A DNA stretch of 64,000 bases, from contig SVEH01000005.1 of the NCBI GenBank assembly GCA_015057455.1, positions 62,001 to 126,000 of the forward strand, read 5' to 3'. This document shows, one piece after another, positions 8,806 through 17,145 of this stretch; position 1 is the first letter of the stretch, and every line of letters begins with the position of its first letter. Source of the DNA: Lachnospiraceae bacterium (lineage in GTDB: Bacteria; Bacillota; Clostridia; Lachnospirales; Lachnospiraceae). Below the pieces are notes generated by a model. It saw nothing but the letters and a program-made list of their open reading frames with translations. It searched no databases and was not told the DNA's origin. Position numbers and translations under genes: made by a program.

Positions 8806-10359
8806 ATGAATATTCAGAAAGAAAATATATGTATGAATAAAGTGAAGACAAAGAATATATATCAAATAACGTTAGATAATGATTATATAGTAAGTGATGT
8901 TAAACCTGACATTAATAAGATTATACGAGAACAAGGTGAAGTTCTTATTGATGAGTACAAGATACATAAAGATAAGATTGAAGTAAAGGGGAGGGTAAGA
9001 GTTGTTGTATTATATTTAAGCGATGATGAAGAGATGATGATTAATAGTGTGATTCAATATATGCAATTTTATGAAAATATAAATATGCCAGGTATTGATG
9101 TAGGAGATAGTATTTATATAAAAGGTGCATTAGAGGATATTACTATTAATATTATTAATTCTAGAAAGATTAGTGTTAAAGTATTAGTAAATTTAAATAG
9201 TATTGTTGATGAAGAAATAAGCTATGATACAGTAATTGATGTACTAGATGATAATATGATTCAAAAACGTAATAAGCAGTTAAATATAACAAAGTTAGTA
9301 ATTAATAAAAAGGATATTTATAGGATTAAAGATGAAATTGTATTACAGTCTAGTAAGAAAAACATCAATGAGATTCTATATTATAATGTACATATGCCTA
9401 GATGTAATACTCGAGTAGGAGATGAAAAAATAACATTAAAAGGTGACATATTAGTATTTATTCTTTATTTAACAGAAGAAGGGGAATATGAGTGTCTTGA
9501 AAAGGAAATTCCTTATAATGGTGAGGTTGATTTATATGAAGCAAAAGAACATATGATAGATGATATCTATGTAAATATTATGGAAAATGATATTACAGTT
9601 AATCCTGATGACGATGGAGAAAGAAGAGTAATAGATATAGATGTAACATTAAATCTTGATATAAAATGTTATCAAGATGAAGTAAAGGATATACTAGAAG
9701 ATGCATATGCCCTAGATTGCGATATGAAATTAGATGAAGAGGAAATTACATATGAAACATTGTTGCTTAAGAATAATACGACATTTAAGGTAGAAGATGA
9801 GATAAAGATATTAGATAATGATATTTTACAAGTATGTAATAGTACATCTAGTGTAAAAATAGATGAAATGAATATTGTAGAGGATGGCATTGATATTGAA
9901 GGTGTTGTAGAAGTTAATATAATATATATTTCAAATAAGGATAGCTGTCCTATTAATTCTATAAAACAATTAATACCATTTAATCATAGAATCGAGGTAA
10001 ATGGTATAGATAAAGATAGTGTGTTTAATATAAAACCTTATGTAGAACAAGTTGGTGTAATAATGGTATCAAGTGACATAATGGATGTAAGGATTTCAAT
10101 TAATATAGATACTATTATTTTTAGAAAGAATAAAGAGGTTATTGTTTCTAATATTAAAGAAGAAATTCTAGATAAAGGGATAAATGATAAGGTGGCTAGT
10201 ATGATTGGCTATATAGTCAAAGAGGGTGATGATTTATGGTCAGTAGGCAAGAAATTTCATACCACAGTGGATATGTTGAAGAAAGTAAATCAAAATGTGG
10301 ATAGTTCATTGAAAAAGGGAGATAAATTGTTGATAGTTAAGAGCTGTCATAGAGCATAA
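8806..10359 (+). CDS. sipL: SipL-like spore protein (DUF3794/SPOCS repeats plus C-terminal LysM)
   Basis: 517 residues, close to the length of Clostridioides difficile SipL, which binds the coat ATPase SpoIVA and ties coat assembly to cortex formation. The body is made of repeated DUF3794-type segments (DNDYIVSDVKPDINKIIREQ near the start; VNPDDDGERRVIDIDVTLNL in the middle). Residues about 466-515 are a LysM module (YIVKEGDDLWSVGKKFHTTV... LKKGDKLLIVK). No signal peptide, consistent with action on the forespore surface from the mother cell. Ribosome site TGGAGG. With spoIIR at 12360-13034 it marks a spore former. Other DUF3794 paralogues exist, so strict orthology is inferred. Confidence 0.82.
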   Translation: MNIQKENICMNKVKTKNIYQITLDNDYIVSDVKPDINKIIREQGEVLIDEYKIHKDKIEVKGRVRVVVLYLSDDEEMMINSVIQYMQFYENINMPGIDVGDSIYIKGALEDITINIINSRKISVKVLVNLNSIVDEEISYDTVIDVLDDNMIQKRNKQLNITKLVINKKDIYRIKDEIVLQSSKKNINEILYYNVHMPRCNTRVGDEKITLKGDILVFILYLTEEGEYECLEKEIPYNGEVDLYEAKEHMIDDIYVNIMENDITVNPDDDGERRVIDIDVTLNLDIKCYQDEVKDILEDAYALDCDMKLDEEEITYETLLLKNNTTFKVEDEIKILDNDILQVCNSTSSVKIDEMNIVEDGIDIEGVVEVNIIYISNKDSCPINSIKQLIPFNHRIEVNGIDKDSVFNIKPYVEQVGVIMVSSDIMDVRISINIDTIIFRKNKEVIVSNIKEEILDKGINDKVASMIGYIVKEGDDLWSVGKKFHTTVDMLKKVNQNVDSSLKKGDKLLIVKSCHRA

Positions 10360-10489
10360 TAAAAAGCTATAATGCGAAAAATTAGCTAATAGTTATAATA
10401 GTATGTTGTATTATAAAAAAGCAATTAATAGCTATGATTATATAAAATAAATATGATGATATAAAACAGAATGTAAAAATAGTATATAA

Positions 10490-10571
10490 AAAACCGACCT
10501 TACAATTGTTGCTTAATATATGAATCCGTTAGTTAGGAAACATATATGTAAGAAACATTGAAGGTCGGTTT
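10490..10571. other. Large imperfect hairpin between convergent genes
   Basis: An 11-base-pair outer stem (AAACCGACCTT / AAGGTCGGTTT) encloses an inner imperfect stem (CTTAATATATG 10512-10522 / CATATATGTAAG 10541-10552) and an 18-base loop. The outer arms carry A and T tracts, so it may be a bidirectional terminator for the flanking convergent genes. The 82-base folded length is unusual for a simple terminator. Confidence 0.55.
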
Positions 10572-10593
10572 GATGTATATATAAATAATAGTA

Positions 10594-11250
10594 TTATTTT
10601 TCTTCTTTGTTATCAGTTTTTTTCACAGCATCTACGCTATCTGTTTTGTCTTTGTTAAGGCCGTCGCGCCATTCTTCAAGTTTAGAAATAGTAGTTTCTA
10701 ATGTTTGCTTACAAATTGATGGAAGCTCGCCACCCCAAGTTTTTTCAGCTTGTGCGTAACCTTTTTTTACAGCTTCAATCATTTTATCAGCTTTTGCTGG
10801 ATCATTACCAGATAGTGCCATTGCAAAATCTACCATCCTATCAGAAGTTTGTTTAACGCCCCAGTATCCATCTTCAGAGATGTCTTTCTTTGCTTGAGCA
10901 GCAGTTTCTGGGTCTACTGTGAATTTGCCAGAACGTAAAATATTGTACATTTCACTAGAATTGCTAAATTTTATACCTTGTTTATTAAACATTTTTTGTA
11001 CAAGGCTTTCTAATTGAGCTGTACGCATTTCAGTGTCTGCTTTAAGTCTAGCGATTATATCTTGATTAGATTCTTTTGGTTTATTAATAGCTACTTCAGG
11101 GGATTTTTCATATGTTGCTGCAACATCTTCAGTTTGTGTTTCTGCATTATTTGCAACAACATCAGATTTTTCTTTATTATCAACAGGTTCGTTGACTTGT
11201 TTATGATAATTAGATTGTATTCCTTTATATCCATTTACATTATTTATCAT
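10594..11250 (-). CDS. Conserved hypothetical protein, cytoplasmic helical
   Basis: 218 residues from the ATG at 11250, preceded by AAGGAGGAA; an upstream in-frame start at 11274 lacks a ribosome site. The N-terminus is Asn/Gln-rich and disordered. Residues about 60-205 form a helical conserved-looking domain (VDPETAAQAKKDISEDGYWG, DRMVDFAMALSGNDPAKADKM, AEKTWGGELP). No signal peptide or membrane segment. I have the impression of related hypothetical proteins in other motile bacteria but cannot name a family. The possible sigma-28 element upstream would fit a link to motility, which is only an inference. Confidence 0.7.
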   Translation of the reverse strand: MINNVNGYKGIQSNYHKQVNEPVDNKEKSDVVANNAETQTEDVAATYEKSPEVAINKPKESNQDIIARLKADTEMRTAQLESLVQKMFNKQGIKFSNSSEMYNILRSGKFTVDPETAAQAKKDISEDGYWGVKQTSDRMVDFAMALSGNDPAKADKMIEAVKKGYAQAEKTWGGELPSICKQTLETTISKLEEWRDGLNKDKTDSVDAVKKTDNKEEK

Positions 11251-11299
11251 ATTGATTCCTCCTTGATTAAACACAAAATATCAATCCTTGATATTATCT

Positions 11300-11307
11300 A
11301 TATCGGA
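11300..11307 (-). promoter_or_regulatory. Possible sigma-28 (flagellar) -10 element
   Basis: On the minus strand TCCGATAT lies 50 bases upstream of the hypothetical gene ending at 10594. It matches the flagellar -10 consensus at seven of eight positions. TAAT, a three-of-four match to the TAAA -35 element, is 16 bases upstream. Confidence 0.4.
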
Positions 11308-11471
11308 AAATAATATTGGAAGTATTACCTATATTGAAAAAATTCATTTATTATGTAAAATAATAGGTATAATAAGAAAATAATAATATAAGGAAAGTGT
11401 TTATTAAGTAGTTAAAGCAAAATTAGGACAAAACATCAAGCAAAATAAGCAGAAAGTGAAAGGAATAGGCA

Positions 11472-12344
11472 ATGGAGAATATAAAATTAAAAGCTTATGG
11501 AAAGATAAATTTAGGATTAGATGTGTTAAGAAGAAGAGAAGATGGCTATCATGAAGTTAAGATGATTATGCAGACAGTTAATATATATGATGAATTAGAA
11601 TTAAGAAGAAGAAAAGATGGACTTATAGATTTAAAGGTTAATGTACCTAATTTGGAAGCAGATGAGTCGAATTTGGTATATAAAGCTATTAAATTAATAA
11701 AAGATACATGTGGAATAGAAGACGGTGTTGCTGCATATTTAACAAAGAATATTCCTATTGCAGCAGGAATGGCAGGGGGAAGTGCAGATTGTGCAGCTGC
11801 ATTAAGAGGAATGAATGAGTTGTTTCAACTAGGATTAAGTACAGAGGAGTTGTGTAAACTAGGAAAAAAATTAGGAGCAGATGTCCCATTTTGCGTAGTA
11901 GGTGGAACTATGTTAGCAGAAGGAATAGGAGAGATACTTACTCCATTAAAATCTGTAAAGGGAGATTATTTGGTTATTGCAAAACCAAGCATAGATGTGC
12001 CTACAAAGTATGTATATGAGAATTTACATGTTAATGAAGGTAATAGAATTCATCCTAATGTAGATATACAACTAGAGGCTATAGAAGAAGGGGATTATAA
12101 TAAATTATATAATAATATGGGGAATATATTAGAAAGTGTTACTGTTGAAAAATATGGTGTTATTAATGATATAAAGGAATCATTAATGAGTTTGGGAGCA
12201 AAGGCAGCAATGATGAGTGGTAGCGGACCTACTGTATTTGCTATTTTTGATAAAGAAGAAGATGCTATTGCAGCTAGGGAAGCATTAGCTGCAAATAACA
12301 ACTTTAGTTTTGATACTCTTTGTGTAACAACATATACTGAATAA
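11472..12344 (+). CDS. ispE: 4-diphosphocytidyl-2-C-methyl-D-erythritol kinase
   Basis: 290 residues, a GHMP kinase of the non-mevalonate (MEP) isoprenoid pathway. It phosphorylates CDP-methylerythritol at the 2-OH using ATP. Seen: N-terminal AYGKINLGLDV (substrate Lys and Asn), glycine-rich ATP loop PIAAGMAGGSADCAAALR at about residues 97-114, ADVPF motif, and C-terminal MMSGSGPTVFAIF. Ribosome site AAAGGA. The pathway makes undecaprenyl carrier for the murG-type reactions elsewhere in the window. It converges on spoIIR with only 15 bases between stop codons and no clear terminator. Confidence 0.96.
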   Translation: MENIKLKAYGKINLGLDVLRRREDGYHEVKMIMQTVNIYDELELRRRKDGLIDLKVNVPNLEADESNLVYKAIKLIKDTCGIEDGVAAYLTKNIPIAAGMAGGSADCAAALRGMNELFQLGLSTEELCKLGKKLGADVPFCVVGGTMLAEGIGEILTPLKSVKGDYLVIAKPSIDVPTKYVYENLHVNEGNRIHPNVDIQLEAIEEGDYNKLYNNMGNILESVTVEKYGVINDIKESLMSLGAKAAMMSGSGPTVFAIFDKEEDAIAAREALAANNNFSFDTLCVTTYTE

Positions 12345-12359
12345 AGTAATAGATGTGTA

Positions 12360-13034
12360 TTAAAAGAACAGTGTAGATAAAAATGATGTATAGGTAACTT
12401 TAGTAGAAGGTTCATAAAGTATTTGAGAATATTCTGAAGAGGTAAGTATATTTTTAAAAGGATTATTACCATGGCTAGGAAGAGTGTTGTTAGTGTTTTT
12501 AATAAAACAAAGAGATGGATATAAAACACACCACCAGTTTCTTCCTTTTGCATGGCCTAACTCTATACTTACTGCTTCATATTGGCCAGCTGGCAGGATT
12601 ATATTTCCATATTGTTTAATAGGAAAAGTACGAGTTGACAGTTTAGTGTTTACAGAGTATGATATACCGTGGTTAGATAATACATCTTGTGCAGTAGCGG
12701 TGATATTATCTAGGTTTTTACGGATTAATTTTCTAGCAACATTAATATTATTTACATTTTGAAAAAGAGGGGAATAAGTTTCTACAATAGTATTTTTTAT
12801 CTTGATTTTTATGTCTTGATCTATGTAAGAATCGCTATTCCCAATAACGTGAAAACGTATAATTTTATTAGATATACTTTTTTGCAACTGATTATTATGC
12901 AAGTTAGAAGAAGCAGTTGTAATAGAATTATAATTATGATTATTATTAAAGAATAAAAATTTGTCGTTAGAGTTATGAAGATAGAAAAAACAAGTTAGTA
13001 AACATAAGATAAATAGCAATAATTTTTTATTCAT
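12360..13034 (-). CDS. spoIIR: Stage II sporulation protein R
   Basis: 224 residues. SpoIIR is made in the forespore, is secreted into the intermembrane space and triggers SpoIIGA to process pro-sigma-E. Seen: N-terminal hydrophobic export segment (residues 4-18), the family core IIRFHVIGNSDSYIDQDIKI, the middle region with VLSNHGISYSV, and the C-terminal block GQYEAVSIELGHAKGRNWWC followed by VLYPSLCF. Ribosome site AAAAGGAG seven bases before the ATG. Length fits. It is the clearest evidence for endospore formation here. A forespore sigma-F promoter is expected upstream, but I could not identify a convincing one. Confidence 0.95.
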   Translation of the reverse strand: MNKKLLLFILCLLTCFFYLHNSNDKFLFFNNNHNYNSITTASSNLHNNQLQKSISNKIIRFHVIGNSDSYIDQDIKIKIKNTIVETYSPLFQNVNNINVARKLIRKNLDNITATAQDVLSNHGISYSVNTKLSTRTFPIKQYGNIILPAGQYEAVSIELGHAKGRNWWCVLYPSLCFIKNTNNTLPSHGNNPFKNILTSSEYSQILYEPSTKVTYTSFLSTLFF

Positions 13035-13128
13035 ATAAAAACTCCTTTTTTAATTATATTAGTTATATAAAGAATTATTGACAGTAATAGAATGTTTATA
13101 CATGTAACTTTGTACACTAACGTATTCA

Positions 13129-13157
13129 TTGATAGAATTGGTAAAATATGGTATAAT
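13129..13157 (+). promoter_or_regulatory. Sigma-A-type promoter for the VanY-type peptidase operon
   Basis: TTGATA (13129-13134), 17-base spacer, TATAAT (13152-13157) with an extended -10 TGG. The leader to the ATG at 13295 is about 130 bases. Confidence 0.75.
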
Positions 13158-13294
13158 ATATCATATATTGTGGGCGTGGGAAGAGTAGATATGTAATTTA
13201 TAACAACGAAGGATACAATATAAGATTTAAAAAATTTTCATTATAGAAATTTTATAGTATTGTAATATGGTTATATATAGTGGAGTGATAGTAG

Positions 13295-14470
13295 ATGAAA
13301 AAGAAATTGATATTGGGTGTGGTGAGTGCTATTATACTTTGCACAGTTGCAGTATTAGTAGTAATTAATAGTAAAACAGAGGCTAGTGATGTTAAAGATA
13401 GGACTACTGTTTTTAATATTGGTGCTAAGAATAGAGAAAAGTATGTAACTGGTGAAGATAAAGATAGTGTAGTAGAAAAAACAGCAAAGAAAGTGGATAC
13501 AGATCCTTCTTCTATAACAGTTTTAGTTAATAAAGAGTATAAGGTTCCAAAAGATTATAAACCAGATGATTTAGTTGAACCTAATATAGAGTTTAGTTTT
13601 AACTATAAGGATGAGAAAAGGATGCTTAGAAAAGAAGCTGCTAAGTATTTAGAGGCATTATTTCAAGGTGCTAAGAAGGCAGGATATGATTTATTAGGTG
13701 TATCTGCATACAGATCTTATGAAAGACAGAAGATGATATATGAGTATAATTTAATGGAATATGGATATGATTATACACAAGAGTATTCAGCTATGCCAGG
13801 AACAAGTGAACATCAAACAGGATTAGCAATTGATATTTCGTGTAAAAGAATGTCGGGATTATTAAAAAGTAGTTTTGGTGAGACTGCAGAGGGCAAATGG
13901 GTACAAGCTAATGCTTACAGATATGGTTATATAGTAAGATATTCAAAGAATAAAACTAATATAACAGGATATGGCTATGAGCCATGGCATATTAGATATG
14001 TAGGAGAGGATTTAGCCAAGCTTTTACATGATAATAATATGACTTTAGATGAGTATTATGAATATATATTAAACAGTGATTTAATAGATAGAGAGCAGTA
14101 TGCTTATTATGATGCTTTGTTAACAAGAAAGGATGAAGGTAAAGAAGATTATTCTCAAGCTATATTAGATGATTTGTTAAGTGATACAGATGTTCAAGAT
14201 AGCGAGCTTGAAGAAGATGATGATTTTATAACACCTGATCCAGGGGATGTTATGGATGGATTAGAAGATGTTCCAGAGCCACCAATTGGATTTGAGGAGG
14301 AAGATATGCCACCGATAGAAGATATTGAGACAACTGAGGAACCAACTCCAACGGAGGCACCTACAGTAAAACCAACTGCAGAGCCAGAGAAACCAACACA
14401 GAATCCACCTTCACCTAAGCCAGATGAAGGACAGGATGGTAATGTAGAAGATAATGAAGATCAAGAGTAA
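13295..14470 (+). CDS. VanY-type D-alanyl-D-alanine carboxypeptidase (M15B)
   Basis: 391 residues. The N-terminal segment (residues 4-24) is a signal anchor. The zinc peptidase domain spans roughly residues 60-245: GVSAYRSYERQ (substrate Arg), SEHQTGLAIDI at about 170-180 (zinc His and Asp) and EPWHIRYVG near 228 (catalytic Glu and zinc His). It trims the terminal D-Ala from peptidoglycan stem peptides outside the membrane. Residues about 300-391 are acidic and Pro/Thr-rich, probably a wall spacer. There are no van resistance genes nearby, so this is a housekeeping trimming enzyme rather than a resistance factor. It probably heads an operon with plsC and the next gene. Confidence 0.92.
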   Translation: MKKKLILGVVSAIILCTVAVLVVINSKTEASDVKDRTTVFNIGAKNREKYVTGEDKDSVVEKTAKKVDTDPSSITVLVNKEYKVPKDYKPDDLVEPNIEFSFNYKDEKRMLRKEAAKYLEALFQGAKKAGYDLLGVSAYRSYERQKMIYEYNLMEYGYDYTQEYSAMPGTSEHQTGLAIDISCKRMSGLLKSSFGETAEGKWVQANAYRYGYIVRYSKNKTNITGYGYEPWHIRYVGEDLAKLLHDNNMTLDEYYEYILNSDLIDREQYAYYDALLTRKDEGKEDYSQAILDDLLSDTDVQDSELEEDDDFITPDPGDVMDGLEDVPEPPIGFEEEDMPPIEDIETTEEPTPTEAPTVKPTAEPEKPTQNPPSPKPDEGQDGNVEDNEDQE

Positions 14471-14515
14471 TAATGGGGATAGTTAAAAAAGATGAAAGAA
14501 TAGAGGTAGTTAAGT

Positions 14516-15247
14516 ATGTTGAAGTTTATTATAGTATGTTTTTATGTTATGATTGTTGGAATTATTAGTATTCCGCAATATATACATGTGAATATTGTAG
14601 GTATGAAAGATCCAGTAAAAAAGATTGAATTATCACAAATGTATGTTAGAAGATATTTTAAGTTTTTATTAGCAACATGTAATATAAAAGTTGTTGCAAC
14701 AGGTATGGAGAATGTTCCAAAGGATGAAGCAGTATTATTTGTTGCTAATCATAGAGGATTTTTCGATATAATATCAACATATGCAACAATTCCTGTAAGA
14801 GTAGGATTTGTTGCAAAAAAAGAGATTAAGAAGGTACCTAGTTTAGGTGTTTGGATGAAGTATCTAAAATGTTTATTCTTAGATAGAAAAGATAAGAGAG
14901 CTAGTATGAAGACTATACTTGATGCTATAGAGAATGTAAAGAGTGGACAGTCAATGTTTATTATGCCAGAAGGAACTCGTAGTAAAACTCCTGATATGTT
15001 ACCATTTAAAAAGGGAAGTTTTAAAATTGCAGATAAGGCTAATGCAAAAGTAGTACCTGTGGGAATAGTTAATTCAGATGAAGTGTTTGAAAAACATTTT
15101 CCAAGAATTACGTCAGGAACAATATATGTTCATTATGGTAAACCAATTGATTTACCAAATATGACAAAAGAAGAAAGAGGTAATGTACATATTGTTGCAC
15201 AACAAGCAGTACAAGAAATACTTGACAAAATAAAGGCTGACATATAA
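14516..15247 (+). CDS. plsC: 1-acyl-sn-glycerol-3-phosphate acyltransferase
   Basis: 243 residues. It acylates lysophosphatidic acid to phosphatidic acid at the membrane. Seen: N-terminal hydrophobic segment (residues 2-20), the catalytic HX4D motif in NHRGFFDI at about residues 77-84, a substrate-binding stretch FLDRKD and the PEGTRS motif near residue 151. Length is typical. The ATG follows AGAGG by nine bases and lies 45 bases after the carboxypeptidase gene, so co-transcription is likely. The small membrane-protein gene follows after 38 bases. Confidence 0.94.
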   Translation: MLKFIIVCFYVMIVGIISIPQYIHVNIVGMKDPVKKIELSQMYVRRYFKFLLATCNIKVVATGMENVPKDEAVLFVANHRGFFDIISTYATIPVRVGFVAKKEIKKVPSLGVWMKYLKCLFLDRKDKRASMKTILDAIENVKSGQSMFIMPEGTRSKTPDMLPFKKGSFKIADKANAKVVPVGIVNSDEVFEKHFPRITSGTIYVHYGKPIDLPNMTKEERGNVHIVAQQAVQEILDKIKADI

Positions 15248-15285
15248 ACTACAAGTTGAAGAAAGATATATAGGAGGAATATGTT

Positions 15286-15729
15286 ATGCCAGTAGCAGCA
15301 AAGGTTGCATTAATAGTAGTTGCGGTATTAGTAGTTTTGTTAATAGTACTTGTTATTGTAGGTAGAAACCTACAGAAGAAACAAGAGGCATCATCAGGAC
15401 AGATGGAAGCTATGGCACAAACTATGTCAATGTTAGTAATAGATAAGAAGATGATGAAGTTAAAGGACGCCAATTTACCTAAGATAGTATTGGAGCAGAC
15501 ACCTAAGTATTTAAGAGGATCAAAAGTTCCTGTAGTTAAGGTGAAGGCAGGTCCTAATATAATGAATCTTATAAGTGATGCGAAGATTTTTGATCAGATT
15601 CCAATTAAGACAGAGATTAAGGCTAAAGTAAGTGGAATATATATTATGGAAATCTTAGGATCTCGTGGTAAAGTAAAAGAAGAACCTAAGAAGAAAGGTT
15701 TCTTGGATAGATTTAAGAAAGAAAAATAA
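15286..15729 (+). CDS. Conserved single-span membrane protein, unknown function
   Basis: 147 residues with AGGAGG eight bases before the ATG. Residues 5-26 are strongly hydrophobic. The remainder is a basic, probably cytoplasmic domain with a compact core (LPKIVLEQTPKYLRGSKVPV, then a segment resembling an AAA-like short beta repeat) and a Lys-rich tail (KKGFLDRFKKEK). I know no function. It closes a three-gene run after plsC and is followed directly by a terminator. Confidence 0.7.
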   Translation: MPVAAKVALIVVAVLVVLLIVLVIVGRNLQKKQEASSGQMEAMAQTMSMLVIDKKMMKLKDANLPKIVLEQTPKYLRGSKVPVVKVKAGPNIMNLISDAKIFDQIPIKTEIKAKVSGIYIMEILGSRGKVKEEPKKKGFLDRFKKEK

Positions 15730-15730
15730 T

Positions 15731-15760
15731 AAAAAGGCTCCGCGCAAGTGGAGTCTTTTA
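15731..15760 (+). terminator. Terminator after the plsC cluster
   Basis: AAAAGGCTCC / GGAGTCTTTT stem with an eight-base loop and flanking A and T tracts. Confidence 0.85.
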
Positions 15761-15780
15761 TTCTAGTGACGCAATAATAC

Positions 15781-15806
15781 GGGTTAGAACATATACATTC
15801 TAACCC
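15781..15806. terminator. Hairpin between convergent operons
   Basis: Perfect GGGTTAGAA / TTCTAACCC stem with an eight-base loop. A T-rich stretch follows on the plus strand; on the minus strand it lies 56 bases after the DUF1934 stop. It may back up the terminator at 15731-15760 or end the ddl-murI transcript. Confidence 0.6.
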
Positions 15807-15861
15807 TTTATTATATGCTGTGTACTGAGATACAGATGTAATTCTTCTATATTTGGTAAAG

Positions 15862-16290
15862 TTATATTTTACTTGGTGTTACCTGCATAGTGATATTACA
15901 ATCTGAGATATGTGAACGATTAATACTTAATCCATAATTAATATTAATATCAATTAAGTCAGATTCATATGTGGTATTAACTTTAGAAGTGGCAAATGCA
16001 ACTTCTAATTGTCCCATAGGTGTGTTGTAATAGCTTATGCATTCTTTGCCTGGTTCAAATTGCATTTGAGCACTAGTTGCACCAGTTTTTATAATGGATA
16101 TTTGATCATTAGATATAATCATTTTATTCTTTGTAACTTCATTAGAACTTTCATCAAGATACTCATCATAAAGTAAATAGTGTTTATTATTCTTAAAGTA
16201 ATACTTACCAGGAGTAACTACTTCAACTGTTTCATTCTCATCAATATCATATTGTAATCCTGAAATTGATATTAGTACATCTTTAGTCAT
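15862..16290 (-). CDS. DUF1934 family protein (YwiB-like)
   Basis: 142 residues forming a calycin-like beta barrel in known relatives. Seen: an opening strand with VLISISGLQYD, a Gly/Tyr-rich middle (GKYYFKNNKHYLLYDEYLDE), FEPGKECISYYNTPMGQLEV and the closing repeat INYGLSINRSHISDCNITMQ, all characteristic of the family. Function is unknown. It is 12 bases downstream of murI and probably the last gene of a ddl-murI-DUF1934 transcript. Confidence 0.85.
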   Translation of the reverse strand: MTKDVLISISGLQYDIDENETVEVVTPGKYYFKNNKHYLLYDEYLDESSNEVTKNKMIISNDQISIIKTGATSAQMQFEPGKECISYYNTPMGQLEVAFATSKVNTTYESDLIDININYGLSINRSHISDCNITMQVTPSKI

Positions 16291-16302
16291 TATAAAACCT
16301 CT

Positions 16303-17115
16303 CTAATTATATGTTTCGATATTATGTATATCGTTAATTTCAACTACATTGCATGGAAGGATTGTACCTGCAAATTCTTTGAATTTGTCTGCACCATCAC
16401 TTACATAAAATACATGATTAGCCTCAGCATTAGTAGTAAGTAAATTGTGTTCTTTTAGTGTTTCACCAAGAGAAATAGCTGTTTCATATGCTGGGTTAAC
16501 AAGTGTAATAGAATCACCTAATATATTATGAATTGCGTTGCGTAGTAACGGATAATGAGTGCAACCTAATACAAGAGAATCTATATTTAAGTCAATCAAG
16601 TCTTTGGTATATCTGCGTATCATCTCGTCTGTAACAGGGTCTTTAAGCATACCTTCTTCAACTAATGGAACAAATAATGGACAAGCTTTTTTGTGAACGT
16701 TAATAGCTGGATTCTGAGCCTTTAGGAATTTTGTATATATATCGCTGTTAATTGTCCCTTCTGTACCTATAACACCTATATTATTATTACGAGTAGCTTT
16801 AAGAGCTGCTTTAGCCCCCGGTTCTACAACACCTATTATAGGTATAGTTATTTCTTGTTGTAGTGCTTCTAATGCTAGAGCTGAAGCAGTATTACAAGCA
16901 ATTACAATAGCTTTTACATCTTGTTTCATAAGAAAATGAGCAATTTGTTTAGAGTATGTAATTATAGTATCAGCAGACTTGTTACCATATGGTACGCGAG
17001 CCGTATCACCAAAGTATATGATAGATTCATGTGGTAATTGTCGCATAATTTCTCTAGCAACGGTTAGACCGCCTACACCAGAGTCAAATACTCCAATTGG
17101 TGAATTAGAGTTCAT
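16303..17115 (-). CDS. murI: Glutamate racemase
   Basis: 270 residues from the ATG at 17115, chosen because GAACGGAGG lies eight bases upstream; the frame extends to 17133 without a ribosome site. It makes D-glutamate for peptidoglycan. Seen: FDSGVGGLTVA near the start (catalytic Asp and Ser), AIVIACNTASA with the first catalytic Cys, and SLVLGCTHYPLL with the second catalytic Cys. Length fits. It sits 30 bases after ddl, so two wall amino-acid steps are coupled in one transcript. Confidence 0.96.
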   Translation of the reverse strand: MNSNSPIGVFDSGVGGLTVAREIMRQLPHESIIYFGDTARVPYGNKSADTIITYSKQIAHFLMKQDVKAIVIACNTASALALEALQQEITIPIIGVVEPGAKAALKATRNNNIGVIGTEGTINSDIYTKFLKAQNPAINVHKKACPLFVPLVEEGMLKDPVTDEMIRRYTKDLIDLNIDSLVLGCTHYPLLRNAIHNILGDSITLVNPAYETAISLGETLKEHNLLTTNAEANHVFYVSDGADKFKEFAGTILPCNVVEINDIHNIETYN

Positions 17116-17145
17116 ATATGTTCCTCCGTTCATAAGTCATCTTTA

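Noticed and set aside
12484-12956. Plus-strand frames over spoIIR
   Set aside because: Complement of the clearly conserved SpoIIR protein; amino-acid composition is not protein-like.
13295-14470. Vancomycin-resistance locus
   Set aside because: VanY-type carboxypeptidase only; the Ddl omega loop is of the D-Ala-D-Ala type and no vanH, vanX or vanRS genes are present.
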